Made by a program: the position numbers and the translations under genes. A stretch of 64,000 nucleotides of DNA from Megamerina dolium (taxonomy: Eukaryota > Arthropoda > Insecta > Diptera > Megamerinidae): contig OY978526.1 of assembly GCA_963854835.1 (NCBI GenBank), forward strand, positions 28,943,073 through 29,007,072. The letters run 5' to 3'. This document shows positions 1 through 10,850 of this stretch, piece by piece (the stretch's first letter is position 1; every line of letters starts with the position of its first letter). Under the pieces are notes generated by a model. The model had not been told where the DNA came from, did no database searches, and worked only from the letters and a program-made list of their open reading frames with translations.

Positions 1-444
1 TATATTATTTTACAAATATATGTAAATAATGTCGCACTATTAATTTTTCGTCATAAAACATTAAAAACACGAATAAATGGCATTTTAACTGACATTTGAC
101 AGCTAAAAAATGCTTCTCTTGAATCTTCTCATTTTAATTTGCGTCATGTTTTATAGGCGCACAAATATATGTACGGGTATTATAATACTACATATTACTT
201 GTAGTATTGTTATTATAATTTTTTTTTTGTACAAAATAATAGAAATATTTCAAAATAAATTGCCATATTTTTTTTTTTTTCATTGCTGATGATGGAATTT
301 GTTGTTTGCATGCCTAATGAAGGCAGACTAGCTTCATAAAATGTACATTGAAATGATTATAAATTATATATTAGGGTGATTCAAATGTAATTTTTTTGAT
401 ATTTCACTTCTGTTGGGACTATTATTTTCATAAAGCTTTATAGC
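1..444. other. Non-coding, no feature recognised
   Basis: AT-rich sequence with short homopolymer runs. I see no coding pattern, RNA gene or transposon end. It probably belongs to the large Ptp99A intron that precedes the first exon in this window. Confidence 0.5.
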
Positions 445-947
445 CCTGACAGACGGCAGCGTTAATCCGGATTAACGAATTAATTCCAATTAACTTGGGC
501 ATTAACTGCAGCTAATCCGCATTAACTATACGAGTTAATTCTCAAAATTAAAGAGGATTAGAGCAATTTACGATGGCAACACTGTTGAAAAATTTCTATT
601 GTGAATTTTTCTCGAACCAACTCACAAAATAATCGCTTATAAAAAAACTTTCAACAGTTTTCGACACGAAAAGCGTTGGCAAACAAATAAATCCAGCTGT
701 CAATTACGAACTGTGAAAGTCAATTTACAAGTTTCTGATAGTTTTCAGTTCACGTACGTCTTGTAGATTTTCTCATATCGAGAGTGACAGATGACAGAAA
801 TTGATAGTGATAGTAATGTAAGTGAGCAGACCTAATAAAACAGCAATTAGCTGTTTAGTAAATCCGCAATACTGACGTCTGTCAGGTTAGTATTTTATTC
901 GGATTAAGTGCGTCGTTAATCCGGATTAACGCTGTCGTCTGTGTAGG
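445..947. mobile_element. MITE with about 34-bp terminal inverted repeats
   Basis: The left end (about 445-477) begins CCTGACAGACGGCAGCG. The right end, read on the other strand from 947, begins CCTACACAGACGACAGCG. Both continue into the same sequence containing GTTAATCCGGATTAAC, which is itself a perfect 16-bp palindrome (461-476 and 915-930). An inner inverted copy of the tip (ACGTCTGTCAGG, near 874) adds subterminal structure. There is no coding capacity in the ~500 bp, so the element is non-autonomous. Flanks (TATAG left, CTATTAG right) do not give a clean target duplication, so the superfamily is not assigned. Confidence 0.8.
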
Positions 948-2939
948 CTATTAGAGACTTTAGAATTAGTCGTTATATAGGATTGTTTCGAAAATGAATG
1001 AATAAAAACTAATAAATCGAACAATGATGCAAAACGAAATATGCGAAATTTTCAAAACAAACTATAGGAAGGGACGAAAACGATAGCGAGACAGCAAGCA
1101 TTATCAGGTGACTATAAATAGGCCATGTAAAGTTGAAATACATTTAAAATTATTTTTTTTATTAATTTATCTCACAATTAAAGCATAACAATATTTAGTA
1201 TTTCTATAATTCAATAATACATTGAAATTTCGAATAATATACCAGAAATTTAGTTAAAGCCTTGACTCTCGTGACCCAAATGTGAACCAACCTAATGTAA
1301 AAGTATGTAATATGCTTAGCTGATTCATACAATGTATTTTTAAGCAGTACATGCATATGTACTAATAACTATAAATTAATTTTAAAAAATTGTTGGCACA
1401 TCATTTATTCATTAATATGAAATTCAAATCAAACTGATTAATCGATCGATCGACGATCGATTGATCGTTACGTTAAAATACAATATATTGTAATTACGTG
1501 CTGAGGAAAATTACTGTAACAATAATCTGATATATTGAATTTTAATTACAATTAAGTACCTATGTAAGCTGCTTTGAACAACTTATATAATTTTTTGCCA
1601 TGTGTCAGTTGTTAGAATTACGTTGATCGATATTGATCGTGCCTTGGTGTCAAACGAGAGTTTTCTTAGAAATGCAATTTTTATACAAAAGTGGAAAGAT
1701 TTTAATAAAATTTATTCGATTTAATATAAAACTCATTTGTTCAATCATGTTTTTAAACCCTTTCACTACTATACTCAGATGTATTGTGCAATTGCATCAG
1801 GCAAATATAGTTTTATAATTCACACATTTATTTGAATATAAAATTTAATTCAAGCAAGCATGCGGTGTCACCTTTTATATACAATGATTTATTATTATTA
1901 TTACACTCGTTATCTGTCACATAAAAGTTGGACTTTGTTCTGCTCATAGGACGTGAGGCATTGCTTTTGTATTGTATACGGATGAATTACAATTTGTATG
2001 TACAATAGTTATAAAATATGTACAAGTAGTACGTACGTCTCGTTTTTTTTTTTTTCAAATTTCCTCTCCGACCACGTGAATCTTTTTATAGCCCATACTC
2101 CAGACAAAAAACAAAAGATACCATCAAGCTAATAAAATAATGTCCAACTGAGCAAGAGCAATTATTATTCGGCAAAGTTAAAGAACGTTAAGCAGGTTGA
2201 TAATCCCATTTTATAGAGTGGCAAAAAAGTTTATATGAAAATCTCTACTTCTTCTATTCTTATTCTTATTCTATTACTTTACTTGATTTTAATACAGTTT
2301 TTTTTTATTTCTTTCCGTTTTTTTCAAATAAATTAAAGATAATAAATAATCGTTATTCCTCACTATATGCGAAAAACAACAACAACAATGACAAAACGTA
2401 ATATTTATAAAACAGAAACAGAAAAATCAACCTTGAACTTGACACTGACATAATGATTGGTGGTAGTGGTTGTTGCTGCTACTATTTTTCATGCAATTAA
2501 ATTAAATATAATAATTCTTAGTCAAAATTGATGTCCCCAACTGTGAAGTATGTAATGATGTATAAATATTTAATACGAAATAGGAGACAACACATGACTA
2601 CATAAGTAATTGACTAGTTGTCGGCGATGACTACTCTGGTTCCTTCTATCTCAGCCTCTCTATTTTTCTTTCCCTGTTTCATACCATCTATCTATTCTGA
2701 TTATCATTAATTACAATATGATTCAGATTGACCACAGCTGGCGTCACTCTGATTTGAAAAGCTTTTACGATTTAACTGATTGGTGAAGAAGTATGTGGCC
2801 TTTTTTTTCATTAAATAGCACTGTTTCGAAATATTTATGTACTCAAGGGTAGAAGCCTATCATGACATTGCTAAGAAACCTATCATTGATCGCAATACAT
2901 GTAGTTTGTAATCATTTAAAACAAGTTGGACATATCGAT
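948..2939. other. Non-coding intronic sequence
   Basis: AT-rich DNA without recognisable genes. It holds a small run of CGATCGAT-type palindromes at about 1440-1470 and T/A homopolymers. The only longer reading frame (1633-1818) has no recognisable motif. Confidence 0.5.
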
Positions 2940-3200
2940 GGATGGATCGATGATATATTCAATCCATCTGAGGGCACCTTGGGAGCCAATTTGATAGAAA
3001 ATATGTAGGAAAATCCTCTTAAATGGTATAGGTAAGGTCTAGTGAAGCTAAAACTAATGTCGATCATTTCTTTGATCTTTCTATAGACGCTTCCTGGGCA
3101 GCTATTGGAGTATTTGTTGATTTTATCGGTTAAAATGTAGAAAAGTTGAAATCTCGTTACTTTTACATAATTGTTCGTAACTTGAGTATTTCTTCATAGA
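2940..3200. repeat. Degenerate unit of the 140-165 bp repeat family
   Basis: The stretch 'cttcctgggcagctattgg' followed by 'gttgattttatcgg' resembles the units near 63.1-63.4 kb ('attcctgagcagctatagg ... tgtcgattttc'). A block with 'ctcttaaatggtataggtaagg' precedes it. Similarity was judged by eye, so the boundaries are approximate. Confidence 0.45.
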
Positions 3201-5380
3201 TTTTATTGATTGATACATCATTTTCTTTGTAAAAGAACATATTTTTGACACATATATTTTGATACATATATTTTTATTTGTATGATTTCTATTTTTGACG
3301 ATTTTTTAAATATGGTAAATTTTTAATGGCCATGTTGGTTTAAAAAAAATTTAAATTTCTGTCATAATTTATCCCATTGCTCATAAACCACTAAAGCGAT
3401 TGAAAATAGTTTTAGTAATATTTTTTAAATTGTTGAATTATCATCATTTTAGTATCTTATGAGCAATGAGATCAGTAATTTGTTGGTAGAGATATAGTTC
3501 AAATAGTAGAGCTATATTAAAAAGAACAAATTATTAGTACTCAGTGTTGCACTTAAAGTACTTAAGAATAAATATTATACAAACAAATAATCCCGATACT
3601 TTTTCCCCAATTCAATATAGAATAATAGAAATTTAACATGACTCACTTCAAGCACACGCATCTACTTTTTTTCCGCATTTTTCTTTTTGTGGCAATTTTA
3701 CGCTTTTACAACTGCTACGTTCTGCTTTCATAATAGCAATAAAATAAAATCAAAAGTTGTCTTTTTCCATTTTACATTGTCATTATGCCTCTATCTGGCC
3801 ACCCTGCGTGTATGCAAGTGATGTAGTCTAGAAATACCAGAATTGTCATTTTAATTTCTTTCTTTTTTTGTATGTGGATTTGTGTGTGTGTGTGTGTACT
3901 GTAACTCTCCAGCAAGGCTATTCGTTATGCTGCTTATACAAGCAAACAGCTGCATTTTCGCTTTAATGACAGCAAATGCGCAATTAACACGCCGGAATAA
4001 TCAGCTAACCAGCCAGCCAGTCAGTCAGAGGCAATCAGACTGATATGATGCAGCACATTATATTATTGTATAGGCAATGTTGTTGTTGTTAAACATTTTA
4101 TTATTTCACTAGAACGTGTCGAGAATCCCCAAGAAAAGTCCACACAGCAACAAGAGCAAGTAGAATATCATGACGTACATATATATATGTATGTGCTACC
4201 ATAAATGTATATTTTTGCCAAAGCAACATGTTGTCTCTATTAATTGTGTGTGAATGTGTGTTTGTGTGTGTTTACGTACTTATATACAAATATTAGTTCT
4301 CTCTAGCGCTTGTATGCGCACTTGTGGTTTCCATTTACATAAATCAAATTAAATAATAACAAAAAGAATAAGAAAAAATCAAAAAAAAATATATAAATGT
4401 ATGTGTATTTGAATCTGCATGTGCGTGTTATTTGTAAATAACAATTTGTTACGCTACTCTTGTTGCTATTCTTTCTTAAATCTTCTTCTATTTCAATTTT
4501 ACGCCTGCGCGACCAGTTTGGTTTTAAAGCGAAATCGCATTTGTTTACATTTTTCCATCGCAGCTTCCCACTTTTGTTTTTATTCTCTATTCTCTTATTA
4601 ATTTTTTTTTTGTAGGTTAATTGTTATTATTATTGTTATTATTACTATTATTGTTATTGTGAATTTAATGCCTCTTTTAATGTTATTGTTATTGACAGCA
4701 CTCATTCAATATTACTATTACTACTATTATTATTATTTTATTTGTTTACATTTTGTCTGATTCTTTATTATTTTATTATTATTGTGCTTTGATATTTTTT
4801 CCTAAGAAAAAATAGATCAATATTCGTAATTTATACTGAAATTGTTAGTATATAAACTGTTTTAGGCACTCCACAAATTCAAGTGCATATTATATTTTGA
4901 TAAAAGGTTGAAGGAAGCTCCGGGGATTTAAAAAATTATATCTTCTTGATTAAAATGATTTAAAATATCTAACATTCCATATTATATTTTAGGCTAATTG
5001 TCATGTTGAGCTACTTGGCAAGCTGTCGTCTTTCGTTCCTCTTCGTGTCTGCCTTATCTGGCTAGGGAAGAATTATTGTTGTGGAATTAAAAGTAAAATT
5101 GCGAAGAAAAAAAGTAACAATTCCAACATCATATAATTTTCATTCAACAAAAAATTGTGATTTATATGAATAGTTACTCACACCATATAATTCCACCCCT
5201 TTGTGGGATTTTGTTTTTGTATATTTGCTTCTGTCTCAACCAACTTTTAATAGAATGTTTTGACATTTTTTATTTTTTTTTTGCCATAAAACAAAGTCCA
5301 ACCATAACAACAAAATAAAAAATATGAAACTAAAACCAAAAACATGGTTGAGCACGTTAAAAGTTGTGGTGATACAGACA
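3201..5380. other. Non-coding with ATT/TTG microsatellites
   Basis: No gene seen. Contains a (GT)n tract near 3880-3897 and degenerate ATT/TTG trinucleotide repeats at about 4620-4800. The remainder is ordinary AT-rich intronic sequence. Confidence 0.5.
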
Positions 5381-5393
5381 CACACACACACCC

Positions 5394-5460
5394 GCAACAA
5401 CAACAACAACAATAATAATAATTGTATTGTTGTTGTTGTTGTTGTTGTTGTTATTATTAA
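5394..5460. repeat. Inverted CAA/TTG microsatellite
   Basis: A (CAA)n run passes into (TAA)n, then ATTG, then (TTG)n and (TTA)n. The two halves are reverse complements, so the tract can fold into a hairpin of about 25 bp per arm. A 69-codon frame across it is a repeat artefact. Confidence 0.8.
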
Positions 5461-5711
5461 GTATTATTGTTGCAGGGTTAAAGTGAAAATTGTGTGTGCA
5501 AACTTTTTGACAGCAGCTGTCACGCAAAGCTAACTAAACTGACGACAAATGGGTTAAATAGTGCACAAAATTTGTTTGTGCGTGTTGCAATGTCGCCGCC
5601 CTTTCACCTAATTCATCATTTTATTGTTATTGTTTTCAAGTTTTTGTTCGACAAAACCATTTAACAATTATGCATACAAGTACGTACGTGTATGGACACA
5701 TTTGAATTCAT

Positions 5712-5965
5712 ATATCGCTCATTTGCTGCAAGACCGGCATAAATCTAAAAACGTGATTTTTGAGTTAATGCTGCAGAATTGTTCGTTATATCATACTTCA
5801 TGTTGAGTGAAAAATTCATATGAATACCTCTTATATGCTCCGCTTGAGAAGAGAATTTTTTCCGTGTTTTCCGTGTACGGTTGGAGTCAGTTGAAAACTT
5901 CTAACGCGTTTTATGGAAAATCGATTTTTTTGACTTATGCCGGTCTTGCAGCAAATGAGCGATAT
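5712..5965. mobile_element. Palindromic MITE with perfect 31-bp inverted repeats
   Basis: Arm 5712-5742 begins ATATCGCTCATTTGCTGCAA and is repeated as an exact reverse complement at 5935-5965. Imperfect pairing continues about 20 bp inward through an A/T-rich stretch ('tctaaaaacgtgatttt' against 'tcaaaaaaatcgatttt'). The 254-bp element has no coding potential. The perfect arms suggest either recent arrival or gene conversion between them. Target duplication is not clear. Confidence 0.8.
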
Positions 5966-6659
5966 GTGTACCTAAACATCAATATAAATGTACAATACAT
6001 GTATGGTAGGTAATTTATATTGCATGCAATACACAATTGAGTTAATTGTATAAATTAAACAAATGTGTTTTGGGGGGAATGAATAAAATATGTATATGTC
6101 TATATATATAAATAAATATTTCATACATGCAACAAATTAGTATTTAAAGCTAATGTAATGTAGTAATGAGAAATACTTGTTTTTTGTTTCATGTTATGAG
6201 TATGTAATTGTTACAATTAATAAGTAAAAAGCAATTATTTAAAATTTTATGATAAAATGATAATGTGAATTTGTTTTTTTTTTTACTAAATGCTCATGTT
6301 GCAGCATATACTACATAGTAATTACTATTTATCTAAAATTGTGTATTTTGTTGCATTTGAATTACTTAACATTTGTTCTACTTTCACTCGCAGTTGGAAA
6401 TTATTTTTTGTAAAGCAAAACTACTCTTGAAATTGTCTACCTTTAGTTTAATTGTTCTATATAAATAATCTAGGGTATATTGAGTTCATAATCTTTTTTC
6501 TAATACTCAGAAAAAGAGATGTCTTTGTTGATCGAGTCATACTATTTTCTTCGTATGCCTATTTTTCTAACTGTCTATTCGCCTGTTTGCACAGTAATTG
6601 CTATAATTATAAAATGATCGATGTGAAAATTGATATATATGAATATTTTCATCTAAAGT
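5966..6659. other. Non-coding, no feature recognised
   Basis: AT-rich sequence between the palindromic MITE and the first 153-bp array. Nothing recognisable was seen. Confidence 0.5.
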
Positions 6660-8095
6660 ACGGATGAGGTTATGAATGGCTGAAATCTGATCAAATAAAC
6701 GCCTACCTGCCATACAAATGTATGGTTCTGAATGTAAGAGTTCACACTTTACACACGGAAATATAACACTATCAAGCTGTAACTTGCAATATAACGGTAT
6801 TCTTACCACAAAATTTATATATTACCATACAAAAGTATGTTATTAAATGTATTATTTCATAATTTACGCCAGAAATTATAAAGCTATTTATCTAAAATTC
6901 GGCACATAAAGTTCATATGATGTCAGAATGGATATATTTAAAAACTAATGAAATCGGATCAAAACCACCGGTACTTGTCATAGAAAACTATGTTGTTGAG
7001 TGAGTGTTTTCACATTTTTCAAACGAAAATATAAAGTTATCAAGCTAAAACTCGGTGTAAACAAATATATTTACTAATTAATAAACATAATAAAAAATAG
7101 TCAGTATCGGATAAAAACTACGACTACCTTCCATACAGAATTACGTTGCTGAGTGTGTTTTTTTGCACTTTTCAAACGAAAATTGAAAGTTATCAACCTG
7201 AAACTTGGTGTGAACAAATATATTTACTAATTAATGCATACAATGAAAAATAGTCAGTATCGAATAAAAGCTCCGACTACCTCCCATACAAAAGTACGTT
7301 GTTGAGTGTGTTTTTTGACACTTTCCTCACGAAAATATAAAGTTATCAACCTGAAACTCAGTACAAACAAATATATTTACTAATTAATGCATATAATAAA
7401 AAATGATCAGTATCGAATAAAAACTACGACTACCTCCCATACAGAATTACGTTGTTGAGTGTGTTTTTTCACACTTTTCAAACGAAAATTGAAAGTTATC
7501 CACCTGAAACTCAGTAAAAACTAATATTTTTGCTAATTTAAAAACATAATGAAAAATGGTTAGTATAGGATAAATGCTACTACTACCTGCCATACAAAAT
7601 TACCTTGTTGGGTGTGTTTTTTCACACTTTTCAAACGAAAATATAAAGTTATCGTACTGAAAGTGGGTCCATGCAATTATATAAGTTCGCTAATTCAAAT
7701 TTTCAAAAATGAGCTGAATTGTATAAAAATCACGAGTACTTCCCATACAAAAGTATGTTGTTTAATGTGTATTTTCACACTTTGTGCTTGAAAATATCAA
7801 GTTATCAGCCTAAAATATGGCATGTGCAAATATTATTACGAGTTAACAGACATATTTGAAAATGGATTGAATCAGATAAAAACTTCGTCTATCTGCAATA
7901 TAAAATTACGTTGTTGAATGTGTGTTTTCACATTTTACTCACGAAAATATTAAGTCATTAAGTTGAAATTTGGTATATAGGATAAAATTTACTAATTAAT
8001 ATGTATACTCGAAAATTAGCTGAATCGCATAAAACTACTCTTACCTTCCTTACAATATTTTTGCTTACGTATGTATGTTGTCACACTTTCTTTAG
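6660..8095 (+). repeat. Tandem array 1, 153-bp unit, about 9-10 copies
   Basis: The anchor CCATACAAAAGTACG (with variants) recurs at 6710, 6825, 6978, 7131, 7284, 7437, 7590, 7743, 7896 and 8048. Seven consecutive steps from 6978 are 153, 153, 153, 153, 153, 153 and 152 bp. Each unit runs: anchor, 'ttgttgagtgtg', 'tttttcacacttttcaaacg', 'aaaatataaagttatcaa', 'ctgaaactcggt', 'atatttactaattaat', then 'ggataaaaactacgactacc'. Unit sequences have diverged while the length is kept. The same unit occurs at 9985, 19200 and 27860. Confidence 0.9.
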
Positions 8096-8185
8096 GCCAT
8101 CATTGGTGATTATAATTTCGTTGTGTTAATTATCTGCTATATGTAGTTGAATAGGAAAATATCTATAAAACGGGCAATTTTCTGC

Positions 8186-8219
8186 GACAAAATCACCAAG
8201 GAGACTTGGTGATTTTGTC
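8186..8219. other. Perfect 15-bp hairpin with GAGA tetraloop
   Basis: GACAAAATCACCAAG, then GAGA, then the exact complement CTTGGTGATTTTGTC. The loop fits the GNRA consensus. It sits just beyond tandem array 1. No function can be assigned. It could be a tiny foldback element or a chance palindrome. Confidence 0.6.
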
Positions 8220-9984
8220 ATTTCGCCATTCGTATACATGTATGTAGAGAGTTGATGAATAAAACGTGGCTAATACTTAATACCAATAACATACAAACAT
8301 ACATATATAGAAACACACCTGTCAGGTTGACAAAATTCAAAATAAACCTGCTTAACTCTTTGCTTAACATCAGCTTATACTATGTGGATGGCTATATGGT
8401 ATTACATTACAATCTACACTACACTATGCAATCAATGGCGAAACAACACCAAGCCACAATACTTTTCCTAGAAAATAAAAGAAAAACTTTCACAAAAACT
8501 ACAACATTAAATTAGTAACACTTAAAAAGAGTTATAAGTATCTCTGGGTATAATAATTATTACTATTTATTATTACCATTTATTATTACCATTTATTATT
8601 ACCATTATATCGTACCAGCATACATATCTCTTTGAGCCATCATAGTGTATACTCTGAATAAGTGTTTAAGTACATAAGTAACAAGCAACGAACGGTGTAC
8701 AAGTAAACCGGTCATTAGTTTAATTAACGTTACATAAACTTCAAGTAAAACTTTCAACTTGAAACTAAAAGTTATTGTGAAATTTCATCTCATGGTCATT
8801 TGTTTTCTTTCGATTTGTAATATTTCCGCGCCATCTCTTTATTCACTCTCACTCAGACCATTTTTTTTTTTTTTTTGCGCTCTCATATTGACTGTTATAG
8901 CTATTTAAGGTGTCACATAAAATAAAAAAACTTCATAATAATGTCCATAAAGTGTACTTTCAAATACATAAAAAGAGGAGCAGCAGCAACAAATGCACTT
9001 AAGTGTTGAAATTTGCGACGCTTATCAAGCACCGTAGTAAGAGCAGAGCCAGGGACACTTTTCATCATTATTTTTTTTGCTGTTGGGTATACGAGTATAT
9101 GGTCAGTAGGAAAGTGAGATCTCATAAAATGGATGTGTATATGTGTACAACAAGCTCTCTAGGGCCTCACTCATTTTGATCTCCATCAACAGCGATAGCA
9201 TCACACACACACTACATTCAAGCGTATCTCTGAATGGTTGTGTTATATTGTGTTATATGTACATTCGAATACAAGTATTTAGTACAATTATGCTGTGTAC
9301 TCTTCATCGCTCTTGTGAACTTTGATGTTGAAAAATGATGATGATGACAACACTAAAGCATATGTGTGTGTGTGTGTGTATGCGTGGGTGTGTTGAGCTT
9401 ACACGTTCGATGTTCAGAGAAATGTTGAACTATTATCTTGTTGTGTCATTCCGTGTGGATCCGTTCATTCTCGCAACGCAACGCAGCGAACAATTTGTTA
9501 ACATAAAATGTTTAATATTTACTCTTGTTCCACTTTAATTGTTATTTTTGTTACTTTTGTTTCTCTATACAACATTATGTTACAAGTGTCAAAAATTACT
9601 TGTATACAAGTACAAGCAATTCAAGTGTATATTGTGTATTGGAACAGGCTCCTTGAGCGGTTGTAGAAGGCAATAGTACATCCGTTCTCTTTGATATATA
9701 TTGAATCATTTCAAGTCTAATCTAAATAATTGAAAATATTAAAATTTTGATTTTTCACTATTGAAAAGCATTTTACATAATCCAAAATTGATAAATCTCA
9801 ATTTGTAAAATCCTTTTATTCATTCTTGAGCTCGATCGAATTTTACTGCCAAATTTTAGCATCTAATTTATATATTAGCTAATAGAAATATATTTATATG
9901 CTACACAGGAAAACAGAACCACGATATATGTCGAATTAGTTAGATCTGTCTATATGTTCCACTGTTAACACGATAATTACCGTA
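8220..9984. other. Non-coding intronic sequence
   Basis: Contains short direct repeats of 'tttattattaccat' at about 8565-8605, short (CA)n and (GT)n tracts, and T runs near 8860. No gene or transposon terminus was recognised. Confidence 0.5.
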
Positions 9985-10850
9985 ATCATAGAGCTGTAAT
10001 GATGAAACTTTCTACAGAAGATTATTTTCATTTACCAACTATAGAGTTCGTGAATGAACGATATCCGATGAAAACCTTGCCTACCTCCCATACAAAAATA
10101 TGTTTTTGAAAGTGATATTTCACGTTTTGCCCCAGAAAATATAAAGCGTCTAAACTAAAACTTGGTACGCAAGGTTATTTTTGACACAAAATTTACATGT
10201 TAGAAAATGGGCGTATTCAGATGAAAGACACGCCCATCTCCCAAAGAAAAGTATATTGATGGATGTATGTTTTCACATTTTTCATGTGAAAATCAATAGC
10301 TATCGAACTCAAACTTGATTTAGGGAGTTATTCTGATCACAGAAGCGATATCTTGAAAAATAGGCGTAATCGGATAAAAACCATGCCCACGTCCCTTACA
10401 AAAGTATGAATGTTTTCACACTTTTCGCACGTAAATATAAAGTCATTATGCTGAAATTTGCTACATATGATTATATTGTATTTACTAATTAATATATATA
10501 TTTAAAAATAGGGTGATTCGAATAAAAGCTACTCCAACATCCCATACAAATATTCGCTTCCGTCTGTATGTTTTTACAATTTGCACGCGAAAATAATAAT
10601 TGATCAAGCTAAAACCCGTTACATACCATCAGAATAAACGAACTCGAAAATAGACGCAATCGGATCAAAATTATGCCTTATTCTCATACAAATGTACGTT
10701 CTCAACCACACTTTCCGCACAAACACATAGGACTGATTCTTTGAACATACGAATATATTTGTCAATGCGCGAGCATACTTGAAAAGCCACTATAAGTTGA
10801 AAACCATGCCTACATCTAGTTCAAAAGTTGCCTGCCTACCTGCAATGATG
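9985..10850 (+). repeat. Tandem array 2 of the 153-bp family
   Basis: The anchor (tCCCATACAAAaATATG type) recurs at 10088, 10241, 10393, 10542 and 10684, spaced 153, 152, 149 and 142 bp. Units share with array 1 the order anchor, 'tttcacacttttcgcacg', 'aaatataaag', 'aaacttg', 'ggataaaaaccatgccc'. The orientation is the same as array 1. Confidence 0.85.

Noticed and set aside
6660..10850. CRISPR-like array
   Set aside because: The repeats are long contiguous units without short identical repeats and unique spacers, and the genome is an insect's.
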